Shown here piece after piece: positions 37,124-47,938 of a stretch of 64,000 nt of DNA (within the stretch, counting starts at the first letter, position 1; each line of letters begins with the position of its first letter). The notes under the pieces are model-generated. The model searched no databases. It saw nothing but the letters and a program-made list of their open reading frames with translations, and was not told where the DNA came from. The translations under genes were made by a program, and so were the position numbers. The stretch is from Shewanella glacialimarina (GTDB lineage: Bacteria > Pseudomonadota > Gammaproteobacteria > Enterobacterales > Shewanellaceae). The DNA is taken from assembly GCF_020511155.1 (NCBI RefSeq), contig NZ_CP041216.1:1054001-1118000 (forward strand), given 5' to 3'.

Positions 37124-38623
37124 ATGAATAAAGAGATCCTGCTAGTAGCAGAAGCGGTTTCAAATGAGAAAGCGGTTCCGCGTGAGAAAATTTTTGAAGC
37201 GTTAGAAACTGCCCTTGCAACAGCAACCAAGAAAAAATACGAAGGTGATATTGAAGTTCGTGTTGCTATCGATCGCAAAACCGGACACTACGACACTTTC
37301 CGTCGTTGGATGGTTATCGATGATAAAGGTGAGCCGTTAGAAAACCCATATAGCGAAATTACCCTTGAAGCTGCACGCTATGAGAACCCTGAACTTCAAC
37401 CTGGCGATTATGTCGAGGATGAAATTGATTCAGTGGTATTTGACCGTATTACTACACAAACCGCAAAACAGGTTATCGTACAAAAAGTACGTGAAGCTGA
37501 GCGTGCTCAAGTAGTTGAACAGTTTATTGAGCGTGAAGGCGAGATTGTTACTGGTGTTGTTAAGAAAAGCACCCGTGAAAACGTGGTTGTTGATTTAGGT
37601 AATAACGCCGATGGCGTGATATTTAAAGAAGACTTAATCAGCCGTGAATCTTTTCGTCCAGGTGACCGCGTTCGCGCATTGCTTTATGCGGTTCGTCCAG
37701 AAGCACGTGGAGCGCAGCTATTTTTAACCCGCAGCAAGCCAGAAATGCTCATTGAGCTTTTCCGTGTTGAAGTGCCTGAAATTTATGACGAGTTGATTGA
37801 AGTTATGGGTGCTGCCCGTGAGCCAGGTGCTCGCGCTAAGATAGCCGTAAAATCAAACGATAAACGCATAGATCCAATAGGTGCTTGTGTTGGTATGCGT
37901 GGTGCACGTGTTCAAGCTGTATCAAATGAGTTATGTGGTGAACGTGTAGATATCGTGTTGTGGGATGATAATCCTGCTCAATATGTTATCAATGCGATGG
38001 CACCTGCTGATGTTGCTTCAATTATTGTTGACGAGGATAACCATTCAATGGATATCGCCGTTGAAGCTGACAGTCTGGCACAAGCAATTGGTCGTAACGG
38101 CCAAAACGTACGTTTAGCGACTCAACTAACTGGTTGGGAATTAAACGTAATGACAGTAGAAGACATGAATAAGAAACACCAAGCGGAAAGCGCGAAAGTG
38201 GTTGAATTATTTATGGCTACTTTAGAAGTAGACGAAGATTTTGCAACAGTTCTAGCGGAAGAAGGTTTCACTTCATTAGAAGAGATCGCTTACGTACCAG
38301 AAGCAGAATTACTTAATATTAACGGATTTGACGAAGATATCGTGGCTTCTTTGCGTGAACGCGCCAAAGCAGCGATTTCTACGCGTGCATTAGCTTCAGA
38401 AGAAGCATTAGATGGTGCACATCCAAGTGAAGACTTATTAGCGCTTGACGGTTTAGAAAGACATCTTGCCTTTGTATTAGCAAGTAAAGGTGTTGTTACA
38501 TTAGAAGACCTTGCTGAGCAAGGTATCGATGATTTAATCGAAATAGAAGAATTGACAGAAGAAAAAGCAGGTGAGCTCATCATGGCAGCCCGCAATATCT
38601 GTTGGTTTGGCGAAGAAGCATAA
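37124..38623 (+). CDS. nusA: transcription termination/antitermination factor NusA
   Basis: RNA polymerase-associated factor of 499 aa (E. coli 495). Domains: N-terminal RNAP-binding domain (1-130), S1 (about 135-200, [18 protein letters not shown]), KH1 and KH2 (about 230-345, [15 protein letters not shown] and [12 protein letters not shown]), then two acidic repeats (about 365-499). ATG 37124 with GAGG upstream; 31 bp after rimP. Confidence 0.97.
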   Translation: MNKEILLVAEAVSNEKAVPREKIFEALETALATATKKKYEGDIEVRVAIDRKTGHYDTFRRWMVIDDKGEPLENPYSEITLEAARYENPELQPGDYVEDEIDSVVFDRITTQTAKQVIVQKVREAERAQVVEQFIEREGEIVTGVVKKSTRENVVVDLGNNADGVIFKEDLISRESFRPGDRVRALLYAVRPEARGAQLFLTRSKPEMLIELFRVEVPEIYDELIEVMGAAREPGARAKIAVKSNDKRIDPIGACVGMRGARVQAVSNELCGERVDIVLWDDNPAQYVINAMAPADVASIIVDEDNHSMDIAVEADSLAQAIGRNGQNVRLATQLTGWELNVMTVEDMNKKHQAESAKVVELFMATLEVDEDFATVLAEEGFTSLEEIAYVPEAELLNINGFDEDIVASLRERAKAAISTRALASEEALDGAHPSEDLLALDGLERHLAFVLASKGVVTLEDLAEQGIDDLIEIEELTEEKAGELIMAARNICWFGEEA

Positions 38624-38648
38624 GTCGATCAACAGGGGGATTTATTTG

Positions 38649-41294
38649 ATGGCAGATACAAGTTTAGAAAAATTAGCTCAAGAAGTGGGCAAAACGGTTG
38701 ATCGTTTAGTTGAACAATTTAACGAAGCCGGCATTACAAAGACAAAAGCTGATACTGTTTCTGAAAATGAGAAACAACAGTTATTAGATTTTTTGAAGAA
38801 GCAACATGGTGGCGAATCTGCACCAACCAAAATGACATTGCAACGTAAAACCGTATCTACGTTAAGTGTGTCGGGTTCTGGTGGTCAGTCAAAGGACGTT
38901 AAAGTTGAAGTGCGTAAAAAACGTACTTTCGTTAAACGTGATGATGCCGATGTCGCTAAACTAGCTGCTGAAGAACAAGCTAAAGCTGAAGAAGCAAAGC
39001 TTAAAGCGGCCGCAGATGAAAAAGCCAAAGTTGAAGCAAAGGCTAAAGCTGACGCAGATGCCAAAGCTAAAGTGGCTAAAGAAGCAGAAGCGAAAGCGAA
39101 AGCTGCCAAAGCGCCAAAAGCTGAACCTAAAGCTGATAAGCCTTTAGATCCAGCTGCTCAAGCAGCAAAGGAAGAAGCTGAACGTATTAAAGCGACGCAA
39201 GAAAAAGTGTTAACCCAAAAGCAAATAGAAGAAGCTGACAAAGCTGCTGAAAAGGCGCGTAAATTGGCTGAAGAAAACTCTAAGCGTTGGGCTGACGAAG
39301 AGCGTTTACGCCTGGAAGCGGAAAAAAATGGCGATCACCATGTAACGACATCTAAAGTAGCTCGTGCTGCGGAAGATAGTTCTGACATGGATGATGAAAA
39401 ACGTGGTCGTCGTGCTCGCAATAAGAACACCAGCAAGAAACGCGGTGGTAAAGATGCCCGTGACGGTCGTGAAAGACATATGCGTCGCAATACTGCTCCA
39501 CAGTCTATGGCTCATGGCTTTAATAAGCCGGTTGCTGCAGTGACTCGTGATGTGCGTATTGGCGAAACAGTGACTGTTTCTGAATTAGCTCATTTGATGG
39601 CAGTTAAAGCAACTGAAATCATCAAGCAAATGATGAAAATGGGCACTATGGTTACTATTAATCAAGTGCTTGACCAAGAAACAGCACAAATGGTTGCTGA
39701 AGAAATGGGTCATAAAGTGGTTCTACTTCGCGAAAACGAGCTAGAGCACCAAGTACTTCAAGACCGTGATGATAACGTTAAGTTAGAAACACGTGCGCCA
39801 GTTGTGACCATCATGGGTCACGTTGACCACGGTAAAACATCGTTACTCGATTACATTCGTCGTGCAAAAGTTGCTGCTGGCGAAGCCGGTGGTATTACCC
39901 AGCATATTGGTGCTTACCATGTTGAAACTGAGAACGGTATGATTACCTTCTTAGATACTCCTGGCCATGCTGCGTTTACCTCTATGCGTGCCCGCGGTGC
40001 TAAAGCGACCGATATCGTTGTGTTAGTTGTTGCTGCTGATGATGGTGTAATGCCACAAACAATCGAAGCTATCCAACATGCTAAAGCCGGTAACGTGCCA
40101 TTAATCGTTGCTATTAACAAGATGGATAAGCCAGATGCTGATCCTGAACGTGTTAAGAGTGAGCTGTCTCAACATGGCGTAATGTCAGATGATTGGGGTG
40201 GAGACAACATGTTCGTTAACCTTTCAGCTAAGACAGGTGATGGTGTTGATGAACTGTTAGAAGGCATTTTACTTCAATCTGAAGTGTTAGAGCTTAAAGC
40301 TGTTCGTGACACTATGGCTGCGGGTGTAGTCATTGAGTCCAAGCTTGATAAAGGCCGTGGACCTGTTGCAACAGTACTTGTTCAAGAAGGCACTTTACGC
40401 CAAGGTGATATCGTTCTTTGTGGTTTAGAGTACGGTAAAATCCGCGCGATGAAAGATGAAAACGGTAATCCTATTACTGAAGCAGGTCCTTCAATTCCAG
40501 TAGAGATTTTAGGTCTATCTGGTGTGCCATTGGCCGGTGATGAAGCCACTGTTGTTCGTGATGAACGTAAAGCTCGTGAAGTTGCACTTTACCGTCAAGG
40601 TAAGTTCCGCGATGTTAAGCTTGCTCGTCAGCAGAAGTCTAAACTTGAAAACATGTTTGCTAACATGGAAGAAGGTGAAGTTCAGGAATTGAATATCGTC
40701 CTTAAAGCAGACGTTCAAGGTTCTCTGGAAGCTATTTGTGACTCATTAATTGGTCTATCTACAGCTGAAGTGAAAGTTAACATCATCGCTCGTGGCGTAG
40801 GTGCATTAACTGAAACCGATGCAACATTGGCAGCGGCTTCTAACGCTATCATGGTTGGCTTTAACGTTCGTGCTGATGCACAGGCACGTAAGACAATTGA
40901 AGCTGAAAGTGTTGATTTACGTTATTACAGCATCATCTATAACTTAATTGATGAAGTACGTGCTGCAATGACTGGTATGTTAGCGCCTGAATTCAAGCAA
41001 GTGATCATTGGTCTTGCTGAAGTGCGTGATGTATTTAAGTCTCCTAAGTTAGGCGCTATTGCTGGCTGTATGGTTACTGAAGGTATTGTTAAGCGCAGCG
41101 CACCAATTCGTGTTCTACGTGACAACGTGGTGATCTACGAAGGTGAGCTAGAGTCTCTACGCCGCTTTAAAGATGATGCCGCTGAAGTTCGTAATGGAAT
41201 GGAATGTGGTATCGGGGTTAAGAATTACAATGATGTTCGCGTAGGCGACCAAATCGAAGTATTCGAAATCGTCGAAGTAGCTAGAACGCTATAA
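38649..41294 (+). CDS. infB: translation initiation factor IF-2
   Basis: GTPase of 881 aa that places fMet-tRNA on the 30S subunit. N-terminal IF2N subdomains and a long Ala/Lys/Glu helix-forming repeat region (about 100-260) precede the G domain with G1 [10 protein letters not shown]3 DTPGHAAF, G4 NKMDKPD and G5 SAKTGDG. The C-terminal domains end with [18 protein letters not shown] 38649 with GGGGGA before it. An internal start like that for E. coli IF2-beta cannot be judged. A terminator follows inside the operon. Confidence 0.97.
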   Translation: MADTSLEKLAQEVGKTVDRLVEQFNEAGITKTKADTVSENEKQQLLDFLKKQHGGESAPTKMTLQRKTVSTLSVSGSGGQSKDVKVEVRKKRTFVKRDDADVAKLAAEEQAKAEEAKLKAAADEKAKVEAKAKADADAKAKVAKEAEAKAKAAKAPKAEPKADKPLDPAAQAAKEEAERIKATQEKVLTQKQIEEADKAAEKARKLAEENSKRWADEERLRLEAEKNGDHHVTTSKVARAAEDSSDMDDEKRGRRARNKNTSKKRGGKDARDGRERHMRRNTAPQSMAHGFNKPVAAVTRDVRIGETVTVSELAHLMAVKATEIIKQMMKMGTMVTINQVLDQETAQMVAEEMGHKVVLLRENELEHQVLQDRDDNVKLETRAPVVTIMGHVDHGKTSLLDYIRRAKVAAGEAGGITQHIGAYHVETENGMITFLDTPGHAAFTSMRARGAKATDIVVLVVAADDGVMPQTIEAIQHAKAGNVPLIVAINKMDKPDADPERVKSELSQHGVMSDDWGGDNMFVNLSAKTGDGVDELLEGILLQSEVLELKAVRDTMAAGVVIESKLDKGRGPVATVLVQEGTLRQGDIVLCGLEYGKIRAMKDENGNPITEAGPSIPVEILGLSGVPLAGDEATVVRDERKAREVALYRQGKFRDVKLARQQKSKLENMFANMEEGEVQELNIVLKADVQGSLEAICDSLIGLSTAEVKVNIIARGVGALTETDATLAAASNAIMVGFNVRADAQARKTIEAESVDLRYYSIIYNLIDEVRAAMTGMLAPEFKQVIIGLAEVRDVFKSPKLGAIAGCMVTEGIVKRSAPIRVLRDNVVIYEGELESLRRFKDDAAEVRNGMECGIGVKNYNDVRVGDQIEVFEIVEVARTL

Positions 41295-41302
41295 CATGTG
41301 AA

Positions 41303-41326
41303 AGGGCGGCATTAGCCGCCCTTTTT
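41303..41326 (+). terminator. intra-operon terminator between infB and rbfA
   Basis: Stem AGGGCGGC/GCCGCCCT around ATTA with a T5 tail, 9 bases after the infB stop. Confidence 0.88.
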
Positions 41327-41355
41327 GATTTAATGGCTTAAGTGGGTTAATAGTC

Positions 41356-41778
41356 ATGGCAAAAGAATTTAGTCGTACTCGTCGCATCGCTCAGCAGCTT
41401 CAACAAGAGCTGGCTATGGTGCTCCAACGTGATATGAAAGATCCTCGTATCGGTTTCGTCACAGTTAATGATGTTGAAGTTTCACGTGATTTAAGTTACG
41501 CCAGGGTATTTGTGACTTTCTTCGAAGAAGACATTAAGTTAGTTGAAGAAAAAATAGCGGCGTTAACCGCTGCTGCACCTTATATCCGTACATTAATCGC
41601 AGGGCGGATGAAACTTAGAGTTATGCCTGAGCTGCGTTTTATGTACGATAGTTCATTAGTCGAAGGTATGCGCATGTCTAACCTTGTTAGCCAAGTGATT
41701 ACTAAAGACAAGCAAAAACAGCAAGACAGTGGTCGTGTTGATGAAATTGACCAAGACGATACCCAGGAGAAAGATTAA
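41356..41778 (+). CDS. rbfA: 30S ribosome-binding factor RbfA
   Basis: Cold-shock 30S maturation factor of 140 aa with the KH-like core ([48 protein letters not shown]). The C-terminal tail is acidic. Its TAA overlaps the truB ATG by one base. Confidence 0.97.
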   Translation: MAKEFSRTRRIAQQLQQELAMVLQRDMKDPRIGFVTVNDVEVSRDLSYARVFVTFFEEDIKLVEEKIAALTAAAPYIRTLIAGRMKLRVMPELRFMYDSSLVEGMRMSNLVSQVITKDKQKQQDSGRVDEIDQDDTQEKD

Positions 41779-42740
41779 TGGCGCGTCGTCAAAAAGGTCG
41801 TTTTATTGATGGCATCGTTTTACTCGATAAAGGTACGGGCATTAGCTCTAATCATGCCCTTCAACGAGTAAAACGTTTTTTTAATGCCAATAAAGCTGGA
41901 CATACCGGTGCGCTAGATCCGCTAGCAACGGGTATGCTACCTGTTTGTTTAGGCGAGGCAACTAAGTTTTCTCAACATCTTCTAGATGCTGATAAACGCT
42001 ATACAGTGATTGCTAAGCTAGGGCAGCGAACAGATACCAGTGACTCAGATGGCGAAGTGGTTCAAGAGCGAGACATTAATTTTACTGAAGATCAACTGCA
42101 ACAAGCATTAGCGCATTTTCGTGGTGATACTATGCAAGTGCCTTCAATGTATTCTGCATTAAAGCATCAAGGTAAGCCGCTTTATAAATATGCTCGAGAG
42201 GGTATTGAAGTCCCACGTGAAGCAAGACCGATTACGGTTTTTGAATTGAACTTTTTGGGACTAGAAGGTGACGAGCTAACACTTGATATTCACTGTTCCA
42301 AAGGCACTTACATTCGCACTATTATTGATGATCTTGGTGAAATGCTAGGCTGTGGTGCGCATGTTATTATGTTGCGTCGCACACAAGTTGCCAATTATCC
42401 TTACGATAAGATGGTAACCTTAGAACAGTTAGCGGCGATGATTGATTCTGCGACTGAGCAAGAGATTTCTCCTTTTGAAGCGTTAGATTCACTATTACTG
42501 CCGATGGATACAGCGGTAGCTAATTTCACTGAAATAAATTTACCGCAAGATATGTTGTATTATGTTATGCAGGGCCAAGCAATACACGCATCCGGATTAA
42601 AACCCGACGAATTAGTGCGCATCACCATTGGTGAAGAGCATAAATTTGTCGGCGTGGGGTCGATGAATGATGATGGTTTACTCGCACCTAAGCGTCTAAT
42701 TGTTATTCGCGAAGCTGAAGCAGCTAATACTATAAGTTGA
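41778..42740 (+). CDS. truB: tRNA pseudouridine-55 synthase TruB
   Basis: Modifies U55 in the T loop of tRNAs. The 320 aa protein has the catalytic Asp47 in [14 protein letters not shown], then [19 protein letters not shown]-type motif II (core LGQRTDTSD) and CSKGTYIRT. The C-terminal PUA-like part (about 245-320) ends with the KRLIVIR strand. One-base overlap with rbfA. Confidence 0.97.
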   Translation: MARRQKGRFIDGIVLLDKGTGISSNHALQRVKRFFNANKAGHTGALDPLATGMLPVCLGEATKFSQHLLDADKRYTVIAKLGQRTDTSDSDGEVVQERDINFTEDQLQQALAHFRGDTMQVPSMYSALKHQGKPLYKYAREGIEVPREARPITVFELNFLGLEGDELTLDIHCSKGTYIRTIIDDLGEMLGCGAHVIMLRRTQVANYPYDKMVTLEQLAAMIDSATEQEISPFEALDSLLLPMDTAVANFTEINLPQDMLYYVMQGQAIHASGLKPDELVRITIGEEHKFVGVGSMNDDGLLAPKRLIVIREAEAANTIS

Positions 42741-42784
42741 TGCAAGTTTATTATTGCTTAAATTGGGCAAACTAATTATTTATA

Positions 42785-42813
42785 TTGCTCTAGTCATTAA
42801 TTTTCGGTAAAAT
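42785..42813 (+). promoter_or_regulatory. sigma-70 promoter of rpsO
   Basis: -35 TTGCTC (42785-42790), 17-bp spacer, -10 TAAAAT (42808-42813); start would be about 60 bases before the rpsO ATG. Confidence 0.6.
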
Positions 42814-42878
42814 GTCGCGCTTCCTTTAGCTGAGTTAGTGATCGGCTAAAGATTATTTATTATATTTTGGAGATACAC

Positions 42879-43148
42879 ATGTCACTAAGTGCTGAAACTA
42901 AAGCAAAAATTTTAGCGGACTTCGGTCGTTGCGAAAACGATTCTGGTTCTACTGAAGTACAGGTTGCTTTATTAACTGCTCAAATTAACCACCTTCAAGG
43001 TCACTTTAAAACGCATATTCACGACCACCACTCACGTCGTGGCTTGTTACGTATGGTTAGTGCTCGTCGTAAGCTTTCTGCTTATTTAAAGCGTACCGAC
43101 GTAGCTCGTTATACTGTTATGATCCAGAAGTTAGGTTTACGTCGTTAA
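42879..43148 (+). CDS. rpsO: 30S ribosomal protein S15
   Basis: Primary 16S-binding protein of the 30S platform, 89 aa as in E. coli. It has the [21 protein letters not shown]-type start (core [11 protein letters not shown]), [11 protein letters not shown] and the end [15 protein letters not shown] 42879 with TGGAGA upstream. A strong terminator follows; pnp is not directly downstream. Confidence 0.98.
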   Translation: MSLSAETKAKILADFGRCENDSGSTEVQVALLTAQINHLQGHFKTHIHDHHSRRGLLRMVSARRKLSAYLKRTDVARYTVMIQKLGLRR

Positions 43149-43183
43149 TACGACTTTAACTTACTTTGGTAAGTTGAAACCGT

Positions 43184-43209
43184 AAAAAGGAGGCTTAGCC
43201 TCCTTTTTT
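43184..43209. terminator. bidirectional terminator between rpsO and the GGDEF-EAL gene
   Basis: Stem AAAAAGGAGGC/GCCTCCTTTTT with a TTA loop, T-run on one side and A-run on the other. Confidence 0.9.
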
Positions 43210-43231
43210 ATTGTTTTAAATTTGATGATTT

Positions 43232-45268
43232 CTAAAGTTGTAATATTTGAGCGCTTTGAGTGGCAATATACTTTTGTTCAAACTCTTCTAATGGTAACGG
43301 TTTACTGAAGAAAAAACCTTGTCCGATAGGGCAATTGTTTTCTCTAAGCCAGTCAAGTTGTTCCTCATTTTCAATGCCTTCAGCGACAATCGATAGGTTT
43401 AATTGGCGACCTAGCATCAAAATAGTTGACGCTATAGCGCTGTCTGCCGGAAGGTCGCTTACAAAAGCGCGATCTATCTTCATCGTGGTTATGGGTAAGT
43501 GTCGTAAATAAGATAATGAGGAATATCCGGTACCAAAATCGTCAACTGCTATACCAAAGCCTGCTGACTTTAGCTGCTCGAGTTTGGCGATGGCTTGTTC
43601 AATATCATTCATCAATGATGTTTCGGTTATTTCTATTTCAAGCAAATCTGGACGAATTTGATAACGTAAAGCAAGTTGTTTGATGTCAGGCACCAAACTG
43701 GAGTCGGCAAATTGTTGTGAGGCGACATTAACAGCAATAGGTATTGCGTAGTTATACTTTTTTTGCCAGTCTCTCAGTATTTTACAGCTTTGTTCAATGA
43801 CCCATCTGCCTATTGGAATAATAATACCAGTCTCTTCAGCGACAGGGATAAAGGACATTGGGCTGATGAGTCTGCCATCTTTTTGCCAACGAATTAATGC
43901 TTCACAACCAATAACCTTATTAGTGTTAATGTCGAACTTGGGTTGAAAATGAAGTAGAAATTCATTGTTTTTAAGTGCATCGTGCAAAGAGGCTTCGGTA
44001 CGAAGTCTTACCGCTGCACGCTCAGTCATTTGTTCTTTAAAAAACGCCCATTGATTCGAACCTGCAGCTTTAGCGCTGTACATGGCGATATCGGCATGGC
44101 GTATTAGATCCTCTGCACTGTCACCATCATCAGGGTAGATGGAAATGCCGATAGAGGCTGCTGGGTGGATGGTGTGTTCATTTAACTGTAGCGGCGCATT
44201 AAGCTGTATTAGCAGTTTATCAACAAAGTCTGCCGCCTGATCTGGGCTTTGGATATCATCGGCTAATACGACAAATTCATCCCCACCTAGACGAGCCACG
44301 CTACCTTTATCACCAACAACGCGCTCTAGAATACGGGCGATACGTGCTAGGAATTGATCACCTAATGCATGGCCTAGCGAATCATTAACATTTTTAAAGC
44401 GATCTAAATCGATAAACAGCAGTGCAAAGTTACGCTTGTGCACACGCGAGCGTTGAATGGTAACATTGAGTGTTTCTAGTAATAAGGTCCGATTCGGTAG
44501 TCCTGTGAGTGGATCTCGGGTGGCCATTTTACGAAGCTTATTTTGAGTTTGGCTAAATTGCAGTAAAATTTGATTAAATTTACTAGCCACTAATCCTAAC
44601 TCGTCATCCTTATGAGCTTTCGAAATTGGCAATAAGTTTTCACCGGGTGAGTCAGGGTCTATTTTATCTATGGCTTCACTTATTCTCGCGATAGGTTGAG
44701 TTAAGAATCGGTGAAAAACGACGCTGAGTACTAAGGTGAGTAATAATGCACGGGCCAGTGTCGCAATAAAGCTCAGTTGAAGTTGGTCAAACAGGTGTGT
44801 AGTTAACTTTTGAGTATCATAAAATATCGTTAAACTACCAATTAGCTGTTGCTTCTTACTGCCTTCAAAATAGAATGGGCGGTATAAGGGGCGTGATATC
44901 TCCTTTAGATCACCAAATAAACGGTTACTCAATGAGATGTAATTTTCTGAAAAGTCCTCACCTTCATTTACCACACTGACAAATAGTGAGCCATCATCAA
45001 GCTCAAGTACCGCAGAGCCTACATTATCGACTTTAATGATACCCTCTAAGGTTTGCTGAGCTAATTTATCATCTAATGCCCAGATGGCATTCGTGGTTGT
45101 TTGCTCAACAGAGTTAAGTAGTTCTTGCTGCGAGCCGGATAGTTGTTGTTTAGTCGTAACAACAACTAGGGCTATTTCAACCACAAAAACAGCTATTGCA
45201 AAAAACAACGCCGTAAATACGACAAGATTAGTTTGTTTCCAAGTTAGTGATTTAAATCTTGAGGTCAT
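43232..45268 (-). CDS. membrane GGDEF-EAL protein (cyclic-di-GMP metabolism)
   Basis: Inner-membrane protein of 678 aa. TM1 (about 13-38), a periplasmic sensor (about 40-155), TM2 (about 160-185), HAMP (about 185-240), then GGDEF and EAL. The GGDEF motif is intact (RLGGDEFVVL) but no RxxD inhibitory site lies at the usual place, since the residues there read GDKG. The EAL domain keeps the catalytic residues: EALIRW, Asn in VNVASQ, EITET, DDFGTGYSS, Lys in MKIDRAF and Glu in AEGIENEEQ. Both activities are therefore possible and phosphodiesterase is well supported. It lies on the opposite strand between rpsO and pnp. Confidence 0.95.
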   Translation of the reverse strand: MTSRFKSLTWKQTNLVVFTALFFAIAVFVVEIALVVVTTKQQLSGSQQELLNSVEQTTTNAIWALDDKLAQQTLEGIIKVDNVGSAVLELDDGSLFVSVVNEGEDFSENYISLSNRLFGDLKEISRPLYRPFYFEGSKKQQLIGSLTIFYDTQKLTTHLFDQLQLSFIATLARALLLTLVLSVVFHRFLTQPIARISEAIDKIDPDSPGENLLPISKAHKDDELGLVASKFNQILLQFSQTQNKLRKMATRDPLTGLPNRTLLLETLNVTIQRSRVHKRNFALLFIDLDRFKNVNDSLGHALGDQFLARIARILERVVGDKGSVARLGGDEFVVLADDIQSPDQAADFVDKLLIQLNAPLQLNEHTIHPAASIGISIYPDDGDSAEDLIRHADIAMYSAKAAGSNQWAFFKEQMTERAAVRLRTEASLHDALKNNEFLLHFQPKFDINTNKVIGCEALIRWQKDGRLISPMSFIPVAEETGIIIPIGRWVIEQSCKILRDWQKKYNYAIPIAVNVASQQFADSSLVPDIKQLALRYQIRPDLLEIEITETSLMNDIEQAIAKLEQLKSAGFGIAVDDFGTGYSSLSYLRHLPITTMKIDRAFVSDLPADSAIASTILMLGRQLNLSIVAEGIENEEQLDWLRENNCPIGQGFFFSKPLPLEEFEQKYIATQSAQILQL

Positions 45269-45681
45269 TATTAATTCCGTGTCTTGTAAGACCAGTATTG
45301 TTATTCGTCTTTATTATTAGTTTTTGTCTATTATTTTAAGAGTTCTGTGACAAAAAGTTCGTTTTATGTGATTGGTAACAACTTGATTCATTGAATAGAA
45401 TCTATCCATTACACTAAAAGTAACTGTAGTAAAATTAGTGCTACTTGTCACTCATATTTATACGATTATCGCCTAACACAGGTGATTTAAGTTTACGCTA
45501 GAAAAAATAATGAAATTATTTGCCAAGTTTGAAGTACTTTATTTATCAGTAAATAGGGAAGTTTTTTAGAATCTAGAGTAAATTTTTATACCTAGATAAG
45601 AAGTGACTATTTAACTATTGATTCTATTTGAAGTATACTCACGCAGGTAATTTAAAGGTCATTAATTAAGGAATGGGTCAC
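45269..45681. other. pnp upstream region
   Basis: About 410 AT-rich bases between the divergent GGDEF-EAL gene and pnp, without a supported gene. A possible promoter is listed separately. No clear hairpin of the rpsO-pnp RNase III type was recognised. Confidence 0.5.
45611..45639 (+). promoter_or_regulatory. possible pnp promoter
   Basis: TTAACT (45611-45616), 17-bp spacer, TATACT (45634-45639), 43 bases before the GTG start. The -35 match is moderate. Confidence 0.42.
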
Positions 45682-47778
45682 GTGAATCCAATTGTAAAGA
45701 GTTTTGAGTATGGTCAACATACAGTCACCTTAGAAACGGGTGTTATTGCACGTCAAGCTGATGCTGCTGTTTTAGCAAGCATGGGCGATACCACAGTGTT
45801 AGTTACTGTAGTCGGTAAAAAAGTTGCTGATTTAAGCCGCGATTTTTTCCCACTTACTGTTAACTACCAAGAAAAAACCTATGCTGCGGGTAAAATCCCT
45901 GGTGGTTTCTTCAAGCGTGAAGGTCGTCCGTCAGAAGATGAAACTCTGATTGCCCGTCTTATCGACCGTCCAATTCGTCCTTTATTTCCTAACGGTTTTA
46001 AAAACGAAGTTCAAGTTATCATTACTGTAGTTTCTGTTGACCCACAGATTGAGCCAGACATTGTATCAATGATTGGTACCTCAGCAGCTTTAGCTATTTC
46101 TGGTATTCCATTCAGTGGCCCTTTAGGTGCTGCTCGCGTTGGATATATCAACGGCGAATATGTGCTTAACCCAAGTGTTGATCAGCTAGCTACTAGCGAC
46201 CTTAATTTGGTTGTTGCTGGTACACAAAGTGCTGTATTAATGGTTGAGTCAGAAGCGAAATCGCTTGCTGAAGAAATCATGTTAGGCGCTGTGACTTATG
46301 GTCACGATCAACAACAAGTGGTTGTGAATGCGATTAGCGAATTTAAAGCTGAAGCAGGCAAGCCAACATGGGATTGGACTGCGCCAGTTCAAGATCAAGA
46401 TTTAGTTGCAAAAATCAAAGAACTTGCAGAAGCAGGTTTGACTGATGCGTATCAAATTGAAGTTAAGCAAGATCGTTATGCTCAAGTTGGCGTGGTTAAG
46501 TCAGCGGCAAAAGCAGCATTAGTTGCGCAAAATGCCGATGTAGATACCCGTGAAGTTGATAACTTACTTGCGAGTCTTGAGAAGAAAGTTGTTCGCGGTC
46601 GTATTATCAGTGGCAAGCCACGTATCGATGGTCGTGAACCAGACATGATCCGCGCATTAAGCGTGTTAGCCGGTGTACTTCCACGTACTCACGGTAGCTC
46701 ACTGTTTACCCGTGGTGAAACTCAAGCGTTAGTGACTTGTACTTTAGGTACAGAACGTGATGCGCAGAAGATTGATAGCATCATGGGCGAACGTACTAAT
46801 CGCTTTATGCTTCATTACAACTTCCCTCCATACTGTGTTGGTGAAACTGGTATGGTTGGCTCACCTAAGCGCCGCGAAATCGGTCATGGTAAGTTAGCAT
46901 GGCGTGGTATGAAGGCCGTTATGCCTTCTGCTGAAGAATTCCCGTACAGCATTCGTGTTGTATCTGAAATCACTGAATCTAACGGTTCAAGCTCTATGGC
47001 TTCAGTATGTGGTACGTCATTAGCATTAATGGATGCTGGTGTTCCAATTAAAGCATCTGTTGCGGGTATTGCTATGGGTCTAGTTAAAGAAGGCGATGAT
47101 TTCGTTATTCTTTCTGACATTTTAGGCGATGAAGATCATTTAGGTGACATGGACTTTAAAGTAGCCGGTACCCGTGATGGTATTACTGCACTTCAGATGG
47201 ATATCAAGATTGAAGGTATCACAAAAGAAATCATGGATATCGCATTACAACAGGCTTATGGCGCTCGCGTTCATATCCTAAACGTAATGGATCAAGCCAT
47301 TGGTGGACACCGTGATGATATCTCTGCTCATGCACCGCGTATCACAACTATCAAGATCAATCCTGAGAAAATCCGTGACGTTATCGGTAAAGGCGGCGCG
47401 GTTATTCGTGCACTTACCGAAGAGACTGGCACAACGATTGAACTTGATGACGACGGTACAGTGAAGATTGCTTCATCGAACGGCGAAGCAACTAAAGAAG
47501 CGATTCGTCGTATTGAAGAAATTACCGCTGAAGTTGAAGTTGGCCGTATTTATAATGGTAAAGTTATCCGTATCGTTGATTTCGGTGCGTTTGTTAACAT
47601 ACTTCCTGGCAAAGATGGCTTAGTGCATATTTCGCAAATCAGTGATGAGCGCGTAGCAAATGTATCAGACCACTTAGAAATGAACCAAGAAGTTGCTGTT
47701 AAAGTAATGGAAGTGGATCGTCAAGGTCGCGTACGTTTATCAATTAAAGAAGCACAAACTAAAGAAGCTGCTGAATAA
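45682..47778 (+). CDS. pnp: polyribonucleotide nucleotidyltransferase (PNPase)
   Basis: 3'-5' phosphorolytic exonuclease of the degradosome, 698 aa. Two RNase PH domains (about 1-220 and 310-545; [19 protein letters not shown] in the second), a KH domain (about 550-610; [17 protein letters not shown]) and an S1 domain (about 620-690; [18 protein letters not shown]). The start is GTG at 45682: AAGGA (45668-45672) is nine bases before it, whereas it touches the in-frame ATG at 45673. The family also begins at NPIVKSF. Confidence 0.97.
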   Translation: MNPIVKSFEYGQHTVTLETGVIARQADAAVLASMGDTTVLVTVVGKKVADLSRDFFPLTVNYQEKTYAAGKIPGGFFKREGRPSEDETLIARLIDRPIRPLFPNGFKNEVQVIITVVSVDPQIEPDIVSMIGTSAALAISGIPFSGPLGAARVGYINGEYVLNPSVDQLATSDLNLVVAGTQSAVLMVESEAKSLAEEIMLGAVTYGHDQQQVVVNAISEFKAEAGKPTWDWTAPVQDQDLVAKIKELAEAGLTDAYQIEVKQDRYAQVGVVKSAAKAALVAQNADVDTREVDNLLASLEKKVVRGRIISGKPRIDGREPDMIRALSVLAGVLPRTHGSSLFTRGETQALVTCTLGTERDAQKIDSIMGERTNRFMLHYNFPPYCVGETGMVGSPKRREIGHGKLAWRGMKAVMPSAEEFPYSIRVVSEITESNGSSSMASVCGTSLALMDAGVPIKASVAGIAMGLVKEGDDFVILSDILGDEDHLGDMDFKVAGTRDGITALQMDIKIEGITKEIMDIALQQAYGARVHILNVMDQAIGGHRDDISAHAPRITTIKINPEKIRDVIGKGGAVIRALTEETGTTIELDDDGTVKIASSNGEATKEAIRRIEEITAEVEVGRIYNGKVIRIVDFGAFVNILPGKDGLVHISQISDERVANVSDHLEMNQEVAVKVMEVDRQGRVRLSIKEAQTKEAAE

Positions 47779-47811
47779 GCGACTATTTTAAGTATAAAAA
47801 TTGAGTGTTAT

Positions 47812-47842
47812 AAAAGGGAGGCCAATTGGTCTCCTTTTTTTT
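47812..47842 (+). terminator. intrinsic terminator of pnp
   Basis: Stem GGAGGCC/GGTCTCC (one G-T pair) with AATT loop, followed by T8. Confidence 0.88.
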
Positions 47843-47938
47843 AGTTTTTTTGACAATTAAATCAAATAGCAAATAGCACTAACCCCGCTAGGTTGTTATC
47901 ATGCTGATTATTAATGAACCTGATCAAAGGTAAAGTAG

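Noticed and set aside
38571-38648. 26 extra N-terminal codons on infB overlapping nusA
   Set aside because: The IF-2 family begins at the later ATG, which has its own GGGGGA; the extension is only the end of nusA in another frame.
45673-45681. ATG at 45673 as pnp start
   Set aside because: The AAGGA ribosome site touches this ATG, so GTG at 45682 with nine bases spacing is the likely start.
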